From Euryarchaeota archaeon UBA86 (GTDB taxonomy: Archaea > Thermoplasmatota > Poseidoniia > Poseidoniales > Thalassarchaeaceae): DNA of 45,959 nucleotides. Shown here in pieces: positions 8,842 through 17,294 of the stretch. Location of the stretch: the NCBI GenBank assembly GCA_002503055.1, contig DAQX01000004.1:1-45959 (forward strand), given 5' to 3'. A model generated the notes under the pieces. The model had not been told where the DNA came from, ran no database searches, and was given only the letters and a program-made list of their open reading frames with translations. A program made the position numbers and the translations under genes. How positions within the stretch are numbered: position 1 is the first letter of the stretch; the number at the start of each line of letters is the position of its first letter.

Positions 8842-8870
8842 TTGACCGTTGATGCTCAATGTATGGTCAA
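8842..8870. promoter_or_regulatory. Inverted repeat upstream of the large subtilase
   Basis: TTGACC (8842-8847) and GGTCAA (8865-8870) form a dyad with a 17-base spacer, 26-54 bases upstream of the subtilase start. Within it TCAATG occurs twice 11 bases apart (8856-8861 and 8867-8872), and GATGC pairs with a GCATC just beyond the right arm. Such spacing suits a dimeric DNA-binding protein, but a 6-bp dyad can arise by chance. No clear TATA box is present, so this is only a candidate operator. Confidence 0.25.
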
Positions 8871-8877
8871 TGCATCG

Positions 8878-8898
8878 CTATGGGATTACATCCCATAG
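8878..8898 (-). terminator. Perfect 9-bp hairpin across the gap stop codon
   Basis: CTATGGGAT (8878-8886) and ATCCCATAG (8890-8898) pair perfectly around a triloop that is TAC on plus and GTA on minus. The gap stop codon (TAA on minus, 8888-8886) partly occupies the loop, so the last codons of the gene help build the stem. It has the same triloop as the hairpins at 718-734, 36767-36783 and 44625-44641. No T-run follows, so it is not a standard archaeal terminator; it could stabilise the gap mRNA 3' end or affect termination. Confidence 0.45.
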
Positions 8899-9920
8899 TA
8901 GCTAGAAATCGCCTCATCGGTCTTTGAAACCGAGGTTTTCCAGTCAGACTCTGTACTCAATAATGCTCGAATACAGTCTATGTTCTCGGGAATGACATCG
9001 CTCTCTTGGTGGATGGCTTGGAAATAGTACAGCCTGTCTCCGATTAAGCTCACACCGTCCTCCCAAACGAATACCTCATGCAAATCCCCCCACTTTCTGC
9101 CAATGTCTCTGGCCATTTCCATGACCTCCGCTGTAGTGGTAATTCGATCTCCTGAACCACTCATCAGTAGCACTCGGGGAGTGCTCCTCCAAAGTTCAAG
9201 AATTGAATCAGTTGTCATGCCGTGTCCACTGGGTAAGTCGGCGATTATCGCATGAACATGCATAATCGTAGTAGGGACTGCGACAGCAAGAGAGTTTATC
9301 TCAATCTCTGGCTTGACAGTCATTAGATCGGGACCGTGGTGGCTGGGTACTTTCAATACCGGCTTAATTGCGTTAATTGGACCTTTACTCGAGTCGCCTG
9401 GATCGGCCGCTCGTCTAATCATGGTACACTCAACTTTCAGAGATTTGCACTTCTCGAAAAGTGGCACTAGGGTACGAGAAAGTCCAGTTGTATTGCAAGA
9501 TACTACCCTGGTTCCTTCTGCGCCGATATTAGCCTCATGATTAGCGCAGGAAGTGTATGATAATCCAGTCAGATCGTGCTTCTCGCCACCTTGGAAAATG
9601 TGCTTGATACCAGCGGCCTTGTACTTGGACAGATTCTCTGCTCCTCGCTTCCCAGGTGCACAATCAACAACAACATCGGCTGCTGCCAGAAGGTCGGACA
9701 ATCCGCCTTTACAGTTGTAGCCGCCTTCTGCGAAGGCCGCGATACGATCAGGATCGTCGTTAGTACAGTATAGAGGAAATCCTTTCCGAGCAGCCAAATC
9801 GCATCCGAAACTCGGTCCCGTCTTGGTAACACCAGCGACAACCATGTCATCTTGAGCATCGACAGCATCGGCGACTCTCTTGCCAATAGTTCCGAATCCA
9901 TTTATCGCGACTCGAATCAC
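8886..9920 (-). CDS. gap: Type II glyceraldehyde-3-phosphate dehydrogenase (archaeal, phosphorylating)
   Basis: A 344-aa protein of the archaeal type II GAPDH family, which interconverts glyceraldehyde-3-phosphate and 1,3-bisphosphoglycerate with NAD(P) in glycolysis or gluconeogenesis. The N-terminal Rossmann fold is plain (INGFGTIGKRVADAV). The catalytic cysteine is C142 in VSCNTTGLSRTL. Length matches the family (335-345 aa). The GTG at 9918-9920 gives the canonical V-I-R-V-A start; an in-frame GTG 12 codons upstream would add a Gly-rich segment the family lacks and is rejected. It is divergent from the GXGXG/pheT pair across a 164-base region containing several hairpins, and a 9-bp hairpin covers its stop codon. 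Confidence 0.93.
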   Translation of the reverse strand: MIRVAINGFGTIGKRVADAVDAQDDMVVAGVTKTGPSFGCDLAARKGFPLYCTNDDPDRIAAFAEGGYNCKGGLSDLLAAADVVVDCAPGKRGAENLSKYKAAGIKHIFQGGEKHDLTGLSYTSCANHEANIGAEGTRVVSCNTTGLSRTLVPLFEKCKSLKVECTMIRRAADPGDSSKGPINAIKPVLKVPSHHGPDLMTVKPEIEINSLAVAVPTTIMHVHAIIADLPSGHGMTTDSILELWRSTPRVLLMSGSGDRITTTAEVMEMARDIGRKWGDLHEVFVWEDGVSLIGDRLYYFQAIHQESDVIPENIDCIRALLSTESDWKTSVSKTDEAISSYYGM

Positions 9921-9934
9921 GAAATGCCCCCAAC

Positions 9935-9949
9935 CGCCCCCTTGGGGCG
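9935..9949 (-). other. G+C-rich triloop hairpin in the gap leader
   Basis: CGCCCC (9935-9940) and GGGGCG (9944-9949) form a perfect 6-bp stem around a triloop (CTT on plus, AAG on minus). It ends 14 bases before the chosen gap start codon and would sit close to the ribosome entry region if transcribed. A translational effect is possible but unproven. It also encodes residues in the rejected longer reading frame. Confidence 0.35.
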
Positions 9950-10027
9950 TGCTCACTTCATTGAATGCCCTCTATCAACATACCCTTTGCTCCGAACATC
10001 TCGATGATGCCATCTAAGTGGATATCT

Positions 10028-10058
10028 GGGGCGTGTCGCCCGTCAGAGTCAAGACGGG
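10028..10058 (+). promoter_or_regulatory. Two overlapping, mutually exclusive hairpins before the GXGXG gene
   Basis: GGGCG (10029-10033) can pair with CGCCC (10037-10041) around TGT, while CCCGTC (10039-10044) can pair with GACGGG (10053-10058) across eight bases. The two stems share three bases, so only one can form at a time. They lie 27-57 bases upstream of the next start codon. The arrangement resembles a switchable leader or a composite operator, but both stems are short and the region is G+C-rich. No known riboswitch was recognised, and no convincing TATA box is seen in the 9921-10084 intergenic region. Confidence 0.25.
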
Positions 10059-10084
10059 GAGTATGGTGTCCCTAAGCGAAGAGC

Positions 10085-11629
10085 ATGCGCGAAGTTACCA
10101 CAAAGAGCATGAAGCTCGCCCGTGATTTGGATGGGATGCTAGATGAGGCTCTCGAGAGAGACTTGCTAATCAGAATAGGTTGGGGCAGAAGTGGTGACGA
10201 GAAGCCCAAGAGTGGCGAGATAGGTGCAGCGAGCCATCTGCCTAAGGATTCTAGAGTACTACTACTAGGTGATTTGGGGCAATGTGCAGGGGCGATGAAT
10301 GATGGTGGTACTTTCACTCTGCAGGGTTCGGCTGGCTCTATGCTTGGAGCATTTCAGAGAGATGGGAGAATTGTAGTCGAGAAAGATGTTTCTCAGCGAG
10401 CAGGGCATCGTATGTCCGGGGGTGTCATCGTCGTACAGGGTTCGGCCGGAGATGAAGCCGGAGCTGGAATGAAGGGTGGAATACTGATTATTCGCGGACA
10501 TGCTGGAAAAAGTGTGGGAGCAGGTATGTCCGGAGGCACGATTGTAGTCCTCGGATCTGTCGGAACTGAACCCGGACTAGGTATGGTCGGTGGTCGCATC
10601 ATTATCGCCGGTAGTTGTCCGCCTCCGGGAGAAGGGGCGGCTATGCGCGGCATCGAAGCCGAGGAGGTTTCAGAGATATCGAATCACTTGGAGCCAATGG
10701 GCCTCTCTATGGAAGAAGATGCACTTGTACTAACTCGTTCTGATGATTCTATTTCTCCTGTGATTGAGTTGCCAGAAACATCAGTATCCGAAGGATTCGA
10801 GAATATTGCACTCATACCTTCCTCCTCGGAAAGATTACCATTGCATACCTCTCTCGATCCTCTAACACTTCTAATGCCCATGGGATCTGAAGAAGGAGGA
10901 CTTCTATTCCCAATTCCATGGCTTATTGAAACAGATTCCGCCCAATCTTGGCAAGGTTCAGCCGAGTCGGAACAGCCTGCAATTGTTAGGCACTCTCCGC
11001 GAGCCTGTGACTTACTATTGATTGGTGAAGATGAGCTCGTTGAGTGCTCTGGTAATCTAGGGGAATGCGCTGGAATTGTCCTAGATTTAGATGGCATTCC
11101 TCCAATGAACGACGCTGAGATTGAAGCAATACTTGTATCTTTGACTAGTAAGATGAGTGGGGACTCTCTAGTACTTCTCAGAGATGGCGTAGACAGAGTA
11201 GACCACTTGTTTAGATTAGTAGTAGACTTGGATCTCGATGGTGCGATTATCGACACTGCCTCTCCCGGAGGTAGTAGGGCCGCAGCCGCGCTTCCTCGTA
11301 TCGGCCTAGCGGCCCGAGCGATGAATTTGACTGGGCAGGGTCGTCATTTGCTAATTGAGATGGACGAGGCTCCGAGTAGCGAGGATCTTCTCATCTGTGT
11401 CGCGGCGGGATGCTCAGTTCTAGTTGCACCTTCGCCCGAAGGTGGGCTAGAGGAAACCTTGCAGTGGTTGAGATCGACAGTCAGAGGATGGATGGTTGGA
11501 CTTGGTATCGATGGTTTGGAGAAATTGGATAGAAGAAATCTCAGAGCTTTGGATCATGATACAGCGTCAATTAGTGGCTTGAGATTAATCGGATATGATC
11601 GTCCATTGCCCATGTGGTTAGGAAACTGA
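10085..11629 (+). CDS. GXGXG-domain / degenerate glutamate-synthase-like fusion protein
   Basis: A 514-aa protein. Residues about 30-205 form a GXGXG beta-helix domain (GDLGQCAGAMNDGGTF, RAGHRMSGGVIVVQGSAG, GAGMKGGILIIRG, GAGMSGGTIVVLGSVG), as in the C-terminal part of the glutamate synthase large subunit and FwdC. Residues about 225-514 look like a worn-down FMN-type glutamate synthase barrel. TASPGGSRAAAALPRIGL resembles the substrate/FMN loop, and the tail LDRRNLRALDHDTASISG resembles the family's extreme C-terminus. The cysteine cluster for the 3Fe-4S centre, the CPVGIATQD-like motif and the amidotransferase domain are absent. In canonical enzymes GXGXG follows the synthase domain; here it precedes it. 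It is probably not a working glutamate synthase. It is separated from pheT by 7 bases, hence one operon. True role unknown. Confidence 0.7.
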   Translation: MREVTTKSMKLARDLDGMLDEALERDLLIRIGWGRSGDEKPKSGEIGAASHLPKDSRVLLLGDLGQCAGAMNDGGTFTLQGSAGSMLGAFQRDGRIVVEKDVSQRAGHRMSGGVIVVQGSAGDEAGAGMKGGILIIRGHAGKSVGAGMSGGTIVVLGSVGTEPGLGMVGGRIIIAGSCPPPGEGAAMRGIEAEEVSEISNHLEPMGLSMEEDALVLTRSDDSISPVIELPETSVSEGFENIALIPSSSERLPLHTSLDPLTLLMPMGSEEGGLLFPIPWLIETDSAQSWQGSAESEQPAIVRHSPRACDLLLIGEDELVECSGNLGECAGIVLDLDGIPPMNDAEIEAILVSLTSKMSGDSLVLLRDGVDRVDHLFRLVVDLDLDGAIIDTASPGGSRAAAALPRIGLAARAMNLTGQGRHLLIEMDEAPSSEDLLICVAAGCSVLVAPSPEGGLEETLQWLRSTVRGWMVGLGIDGLEKLDRRNLRALDHDTASISGLRLIGYDRPLPMWLGN

Positions 11630-11636
11630 GGTTAGT

Positions 11637-13385
11637 ATGCCGACCCTAAATCTCCAGCATAGTTTGTTAGAATACATCCAGAAGTTGAATGGATCTGAGC
11701 ATTCTCCTGAGTCTTGGTCTAATTGGCTGCCCGCAATGGGGTGTCCCGTAGAGGGTAACGACGAGCAAGTCGTCGAAGTGGAGGTCTTTCCTGACCGGCC
11801 AGACTTGCTGAGTCACGAAACACTGGCACGGGCAGCTAGAAGTTTTGCCGATGGAGAGATAGTAAATGCCTCTATGGAGGTTGAATCTGGTGGTTTAGAG
11901 ATGACAGTTGATCCATCGCTGAAAGAAGTAAGACCAATCGTATTGGCTGCTGTCGTAAGAGGGGTTAATCCGGGAGATGATGAGGATAGTGTCGAGGCTT
12001 TTATCCAATCTTTGATGGATCATCAGGAAAAGTTGCACTTGACCCTAGGTAGAAAGCGCGCATTGGCCTCCATTGGAGTTCACGATTTGGAAGAGGTGAA
12101 AGGACCATTCAGAGTTGTTACAGTGCCTGAATCTTACTCGTTCAAGCCTCTGATGATGGAAGAAAGCATGAGCATCAAACAAATTCTGCAAGAACACCCG
12201 AAAGGAATTGACTACGCGCACCTGATGGATGGTCTTGATTCGTATCCTGTAATCTTGGACTCAAATGACGATATCTTGTCATTCCCGCCGATTATCAACG
12301 GCGACCATACAACCGTGTCTCATTCTACTAGAGATTTCTTGATTGATGTGACTGGATGGGACTCGCGCTCATGTGAAGCGTGTCTGATGCTAATTTGCCT
12401 GGCCCTGAATGAAAGAGGAGGAAAGGTCGAGAGCCTAAAGGTCACCAGTCACTCAGGTGAGGAGATACATACTCCACGCGGAGACCCGGTGCAGCACAGA
12501 GTACCTGAGAGATTAATTTCGAAAATACTAGGCATGCAGTTAGACCAAGATCAAATCACAAAAGCAATCCAACGGATGGGCGGATCTTTAGTCGAGACGA
12601 GAACGGTAACTGATGGATCAAATAAGCCGGAGAAGTGGGCGGACTGCGTTATCGGTGAGAAGGAACATGTAGTCGAAATGCCTAGATGGAGAAGCGATAT
12701 AATGCATCCAATCGATATTGTCGAGGATATCGCAATAGGATTCGGCTATCAGAACCTCCCAGATAGATTGTCAGATGTCCATCTAGAAGCAATTCCTCTT
12801 TCTTCATCTCACTTACATAGGCGCATCCGAACTAGTCTTCGCTCATTGGGCATACAAGAAACTCAGGGACTTACTCTGTCAAATGAAAGAGATCAGTTTG
12901 AGAGAGTTAGGTGGAGTCCAGATGGAGGGGTGGCAAAGATTTCCAATCCTATCTCAGTAGAGCATACGATACTAAGACAGAATATACTGCCCTCTCTATT
13001 GGTGCTACTATCCTCAAACAGGCACCACGAGTTACCTCAGAGAGTCTACGAGCTCAGCGATGTGGTTCGAGACTCTACTAACCGGCCAAGAGTCGCTTGG
13101 GCTTGTGCCGAAGTAGGAGGCGGGTTTGCTAGTGCGAAGGGAGTGGTTCAAGCGGTTCTGAGAGACCTTGGGGCTGGAATCGATGAAGTTACCCTAGAGG
13201 CTGCTAATGGAGGCCCTTGGATTCCCGGCAGAGGTGCGAGAATTTTGCATGAAGGGACTAAAATTGGATCTTTTGGAGAAGTTTCTCCGCAAGTTCTCAA
13301 CGAGTTTGGATTGCGCTCACCGGTAAACGGAGGAGAGTTAGATGTCGCTGCTCTGAGTCGAATAGCTCCAGATCCAATTTTGTGA
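11637..13385 (+). CDS. pheT: Phenylalanyl-tRNA synthetase beta subunit (archaeal type)
   Basis: A 582-aa archaeal/eukaryotic-type PheT, which with PheS forms the tetrameric enzyme charging tRNA-Phe. Seen are the N-terminal motif VEVFPDRPDLLSHE (about 47-60), the B3/B4 editing region (about 100-260, ending in NGDHTTVSHSTRDFLIDVTG), a B5 helix-turn-helix domain (about 285-325, VPERLISKILGMQL), and the catalytic-like core with MPRWRSDIMHPIDIVEDIAIGFGYQNLP-type sequence around 345-375. Length fits. pheS is not adjacent; the upstream partner is the GXGXG fusion gene, only 7 bases away. The stop codon directly abuts the stop codon of a small gene on the opposite strand. Confidence 0.93.
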   Translation: MPTLNLQHSLLEYIQKLNGSEHSPESWSNWLPAMGCPVEGNDEQVVEVEVFPDRPDLLSHETLARAARSFADGEIVNASMEVESGGLEMTVDPSLKEVRPIVLAAVVRGVNPGDDEDSVEAFIQSLMDHQEKLHLTLGRKRALASIGVHDLEEVKGPFRVVTVPESYSFKPLMMEESMSIKQILQEHPKGIDYAHLMDGLDSYPVILDSNDDILSFPPIINGDHTTVSHSTRDFLIDVTGWDSRSCEACLMLICLALNERGGKVESLKVTSHSGEEIHTPRGDPVQHRVPERLISKILGMQLDQDQITKAIQRMGGSLVETRTVTDGSNKPEKWADCVIGEKEHVVEMPRWRSDIMHPIDIVEDIAIGFGYQNLPDRLSDVHLEAIPLSSSHLHRRIRTSLRSLGIQETQGLTLSNERDQFERVRWSPDGGVAKISNPISVEHTILRQNILPSLLVLLSSNRHHELPQRVYELSDVVRDSTNRPRVAWACAEVGGGFASAKGVVQAVLRDLGAGIDEVTLEAANGGPWIPGRGARILHEGTKIGSFGEVSPQVLNEFGLRSPVNGGELDVAALSRIAPDPIL

Positions 13386-13574
13386 TTATGAGTCTCCCCC
13401 TAGTAGGTCCATAGCATCTTTGAAGGACTTGTTCTCTAAATGGCTACGATCGGCCATCTTCTCCTTTGATTCCTCATCGGGCTTTCGCTCGTATTCCACT
13501 ATCTTCCTCTTGTCAACTTCTACGACTTCACGTGTTTCGGCCGGTTTCTTCGTGAAGGGCCACTTCGATGCCAT
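13386..13574 (-). CDS. Small charged hypothetical protein (62 aa)
   Basis: A short frame starting at ATG (13572-13574), with another ATG two codons upstream. The protein is very rich in Lys, Glu, Asp and Arg, with no cysteines and no membrane segment. The middle (about 14-50) is likely helical or disordered, and it ends in a short hydrophobic helix-like stretch, SFKDAMDLLGGDS. Its stop codon abuts that of pheT without a gap, a pattern shared by other convergent pairs here, and it faces the SGNH gene across a 92-base intergenic region. The larger frame reaching 13829 runs through that gene's signal peptide and is not credible. No family recognised. Confidence 0.5.
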   Translation of the reverse strand: MASKWPFTKKPAETREVVEVDKRKIVEYERKPDEESKEKMADRSHLENKSFKDAMDLLGGDS

Positions 13575-13666
13575 ATGCATTGAACAATGCCCCGGACCAT
13601 CAATACTTCGCAAAAAACTGACGAGATAGGGTAGAAATGATATCTTTCTGAGTTTCCGATAACAAT

Positions 13667-16516
13667 ATGAGTCGGAGATTCTTGGTCGCGATTCTCGTCG
13701 GTTTGCTGATTTTTCCTGTGTTTTCTCCGGTCTCGAGTATCGAATCAAATGAGACTTCGAGAGTGGGGGAAAAAGACAGTTCCCTAGACATACTAATGCT
13801 GGGCAACTCATACACTGCTGGTAATTCATTAGCAGTTAGATTGGATAGCATATTGACTGATTCTGGAGAGGATGCTCAAGTCACTTCACTAACCAGTGGA
13901 GGCCTCAAACTTAGTGAGCACGCTGAGAGGGCCGATACCCCTGGGCACTCATGGAATACAACATTACAACAACGATATGACTATGTGATTTTGCAAGACC
14001 AGTCCCAAGTGCCCGCATTGTCGATTGACACTGAATATTGGCAAGATAGTTTAGCGGGGCTAATCTATCTAAATCAGAGGATAGAATCTAGGGGTGGGGA
14101 AACTATTCTGTTCATGACTTGGGCTTGGATGGATGGATCTTGGATGCATCCTGATTACACCAGTATGCAGCAAGGCATAGCTAGGGGATATGAGATGTAC
14201 AATGAGAATATTACCACATCCGACCGCCCGACTTACATTGCTCCAATCGGACTGGCATTCATGCACATCCACGATGCAGTGGAAGAATCGGGACAGAATG
14301 CAACCGATGGTTGGACTTCATTTTCTGCATTGTATAACAGCGATGGTTCACATCCCTCTATCGATGGAACTTACCTAGCAGCATGCGTAATCCATGCCAC
14401 GATCACTGGAGAAAGTCCCGTGGGAAGGCAGGCGCCCAGTCAAATTTCTCCGCAACGAGCCTTGGTATTGCAGGAGGCGGCGGAAGCCACTGTATTCAAT
14501 GAAACCCCGAACTACACCTACCCCTGGCAAGTAGACAGAGCCGAGGTTAGGTTCGGCCCGGAGTCGGGTTCGATTTTCGATATCGAACCAGATTCAACGA
14601 TTGGACTAAATTTCAATTTCACTAATTACGCTGAAGTAGATGATTCGGCGCTTGTTTCCATTACTGGACCAATAGGCTGGAATATCTCATGGACCTATTC
14701 TGGGGCAACATCAGATGGATACCTATTCTCGGCCCCCTCTGATACTCCTCAATGGGTGCAATTCTCCATCACTTCTCCAGGAGTCATTGGTGGCCTTCCT
14801 TTGGCGAATTCCCTGCATCAATTCAGCATGCAACTTGCCACACCCGGGGGTTCGCAAGACTGGTACAATTTCTCCCTCAGATACGGTTTCAACTACGGGG
14901 CTGCGATAACATCCGGAGGAGGAAATGCTTCGATATCTCCTGGCGAAGTAATTACTCTCTATGTCGATGTTATGAATCTTGGAAATTCAATTAGGGACCT
15001 GAACATAGAGATCGAGACTACGGATGAAAACGGTACAGTGTTGTCTGATTCTGGACTCTCGATATCCTATGATGGATGGGCTGCGATAGTTTTGAGTAAA
15101 TCTGAATTGAACTCTATGGCACCCGGAGAAGATGCTAGGGCACAAGTTCAGGTCCAGGCTCCAGAGCGATATCCAGGAAATCTCCAATTCAATATCATCG
15201 TGTGGGATGTCGCTGCAGATGAAGATGTATCTTCAGTTTCCCAGCGAGTCAGCATAGTTCCTCGTTCTGGTGGCTTAATGACTATCTCCGAGAGTACTTG
15301 TTCGGCCGATACTTCACCCGGAGACCATTGCTCAGCTTTACTTAGGGTAGAGAATACTGGAGATGTTACTTCGAATTTTGAAATCGAGGTAGGTGAAACT
15401 CCGGATTGGCTCGATATATCACTTGATAGAGCGCAATTTAGCCTTGGCCCTGGGCAATCAATGAATGGAATTGTGTTGACTTGTGCAGTGTTAAACGGTA
15501 CTCAGGCCGACTTGGAATCTGAAGTTTCCATTTCTTTGTGGCTAGGAGGTTGGTCTCCTGCTAATCTTTCAATCAGTGTAAAAGTTGGCGAGTACTATGA
15601 GTGGAGTGTCGAAAGATCTTCTTCTGTGCTTTCGGATCAAAATAATTTGACATCTTCATGGCTATTGACAAATCTAGGAAATGAGGCCGATGGATTAGTC
15701 GTCAGCATCGATTCTAACCAAGTTACTGAATTCGGTTTGATTGTACCTCAGGGCGCTTTGGCAGATTCAAGCACTGGAAACACTCGATCATTCGAATTGA
15801 TGGATGTGCCTCGAGGAGGGAATGTCGAATTCGTGGCTTGGATAATGGTGCCCGCAGAATCCCAGGTCGACTCAGAGCTGGTCCTTACTGTCGAAGTCAG
15901 ATCGATAAGGGATCCTTCGATAGTATTTACCGGCACTGATTCTGTCTTGTTAGAGGGGGCAGAAATATTGCCCCCTCCTTGCTGCAAACCCTCGTTGCTA
16001 CAATCCATAATCGACTGGCTAGAAGTATGGCACGAAGGTATACTAATTGTTCTGGTCTTTATTGTTGGAAGTATCGGAGTAGTATTGGCCATAAGAAAAA
16101 GAACTGGGGCTTTGCAAGGAAGTATGGCGGTTGCTCAAAAGCCTGTAGAAAGTGCAGAAGAGTGGATGTCGAAATTCAAAGAAGGCGGCGGACATGCGCC
16201 AGACTTGGTTGAAAGTTCGAGGGTATCTTCGAGAGAGTTCGCAGCTGAATTCTTGGAGAAGTCAGGGGGGCTCGCAGAGAAACCCAAGCAAGGACCTAGC
16301 CAAGAGATAGTTGGGAAGGCAACTGAGGCTCTCGACAAGTTCCAAACCGATGATGCTCTGGACTCGGCGATCGAGTTGGCGGATCAGATGAACGAAGGAG
16401 AGGTGCCACACCCAAGCAATATCATGTTGGATCCTGCGGAGTTGGAGATTCGAAGAGTTGTCCCTAAGAAACGCAGAGATGATGATAGCCCGGCAGACTT
16501 TGACCTAGAGATATGA
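13667..16516 (+). CDS. Membrane-anchored extracellular SGNH hydrolase-like protein (DUF4886-like)
   Basis: A 949-aa protein with a signal peptide (about 1-25). Residues about 40-260 are an SGNH/GDSL-type hydrolase: block I DILMLGNSYTAGN with nucleophile S48, VILQDQS in the position of block III, and block V YNSDGSHPSIDGTYLA with D226 and H229. The GNSYT start and LQDQS resemble DUF4886-type SGNH proteins. About 280-780 are CARDB/NEW3-like beta-sandwich repeats, then a membrane helix (about 790-812) and a roughly 135-aa charged cytoplasmic tail. An esterase or deacetylase acting outside the cell is likely; the substrate is unknown. A possible TATA-like stretch (GAAATGATATC) lies about 30 bases before the ATG. 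The stop overlaps the rnhB start (ATGA). Confidence 0.8.
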   Translation: MSRRFLVAILVGLLIFPVFSPVSSIESNETSRVGEKDSSLDILMLGNSYTAGNSLAVRLDSILTDSGEDAQVTSLTSGGLKLSEHAERADTPGHSWNTTLQQRYDYVILQDQSQVPALSIDTEYWQDSLAGLIYLNQRIESRGGETILFMTWAWMDGSWMHPDYTSMQQGIARGYEMYNENITTSDRPTYIAPIGLAFMHIHDAVEESGQNATDGWTSFSALYNSDGSHPSIDGTYLAACVIHATITGESPVGRQAPSQISPQRALVLQEAAEATVFNETPNYTYPWQVDRAEVRFGPESGSIFDIEPDSTIGLNFNFTNYAEVDDSALVSITGPIGWNISWTYSGATSDGYLFSAPSDTPQWVQFSITSPGVIGGLPLANSLHQFSMQLATPGGSQDWYNFSLRYGFNYGAAITSGGGNASISPGEVITLYVDVMNLGNSIRDLNIEIETTDENGTVLSDSGLSISYDGWAAIVLSKSELNSMAPGEDARAQVQVQAPERYPGNLQFNIIVWDVAADEDVSSVSQRVSIVPRSGGLMTISESTCSADTSPGDHCSALLRVENTGDVTSNFEIEVGETPDWLDISLDRAQFSLGPGQSMNGIVLTCAVLNGTQADLESEVSISLWLGGWSPANLSISVKVGEYYEWSVERSSSVLSDQNNLTSSWLLTNLGNEADGLVVSIDSNQVTEFGLIVPQGALADSSTGNTRSFELMDVPRGGNVEFVAWIMVPAESQVDSELVLTVEVRSIRDPSIVFTGTDSVLLEGAEILPPPCCKPSLLQSIIDWLEVWHEGILIVLVFIVGSIGVVLAIRKRTGALQGSMAVAQKPVESAEEWMSKFKEGGGHAPDLVESSRVSSREFAAEFLEKSGGLAEKPKQGPSQEIVGKATEALDKFQTDDALDSAIELADQMNEGEVPHPSNIMLDPAELEIRRVVPKKRRDDDSPADFDLEI

Positions 16517-17247
16517 CACGCCCAATTATCGGTGTGGATGAAGCCGGCAGAGGGCCTGTAATTGGTCCACTAGTGGTGTGCGCACTGTGCGTACCTGAGT
16601 CTGATTGCAGTACCTTACGCGATCTCGGGGCAAGGGACTCGAAACTTTTGTCTGTAAAGAAAAGAGATATGATTGAGTCGGAAATACGAGAAAACGCCGA
16701 GTCGAAAGGATGGAGTATTGGTATTGTGATTTGCGAGCCATCTAGAATTGACTCAAATAGTATTCATTCAGATCTAAACAGGCTGGAAGTTGAATTGTTT
16801 GCTGAGGCGATTGAGTTGGCTTGTCAGAATAATAGTGAAGGCGTATTGAGGGTCGACTCTTGCGATGTAGATGAGTCTCGATTCTCAAGAAGGATAGCTT
16901 CCAGATTAGGTCAGAACTGGACGAATTGGGAGATAGATTCCCGACATGCAATGGATTCGATAGATCCAGTTGCTGGAGCCGCTAGCATCATTGCAAAGGT
17001 AAACAGAGATAATGAAATTGCTAGAATCCAGCAAGAAGTGGGTTTCGCTATCGGTTCAGGATATCCTTCTGACGGAGTAACCAGAGAAGCCGTTAGGAAA
17101 CTAGTTTCTGAGAGTCTCCCTCACAAAGATCTGAGATGGAGTTGGTCTACTGTTTCGGACCTCTGGAAGGAGGTTCACGGTACCCCTGTGCCGACTAGGT
17201 CCGAAGACGGAAGCCCACTTAGACAAACGATGCTTGACGAGTGGTGA
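16513..17247 (+). CDS. rnhB: Ribonuclease HII
   Basis: A 244-aa RNase HII, which cleaves RNA in RNA-DNA hybrids and nicks at misincorporated ribonucleotides. The acidic active site is visible: D9 and E10 in GVDEAGRGPVIGP, D115 in LRVDSCDVD, and D148 in HAMDSIDPVAGAASIIAKV. The family's helix with RDSKLLS follows at about 41-47, and a GSGYPSDGVT loop at about 176-187. Length is slightly above the 200-230 aa of most archaeal homologues because of the C-terminal tail. It overlaps the SGNH gene by ATGA and precedes gltX by 47 bases. Confidence 0.95.
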   Translation: MTRPIIGVDEAGRGPVIGPLVVCALCVPESDCSTLRDLGARDSKLLSVKKRDMIESEIRENAESKGWSIGIVICEPSRIDSNSIHSDLNRLEVELFAEAIELACQNNSEGVLRVDSCDVDESRFSRRIASRLGQNWTNWEIDSRHAMDSIDPVAGAASIIAKVNRDNEIARIQQEVGFAIGSGYPSDGVTREAVRKLVSESLPHKDLRWSWSTVSDLWKEVHGTPVPTRSEDGSPLRQTMLDEW

Positions 17248-17294
17248 GCGAGCGAAGCGTGAAATGCTGCATTTGCGCGGAAAGTCTCGTTATC

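Noticed and set aside
9921..9956. Extra 12 residues at the N-terminus of GAPDH
   Set aside because: Gly-rich and unlike the family; the Rossmann strand should begin at the second GTG.
13575..13829. N-terminal extension of the small minus-strand gene
   Set aside because: It would run antisense through the signal peptide of the SGNH gene and contains no domain; the ATG at 13574 gives a compact protein.
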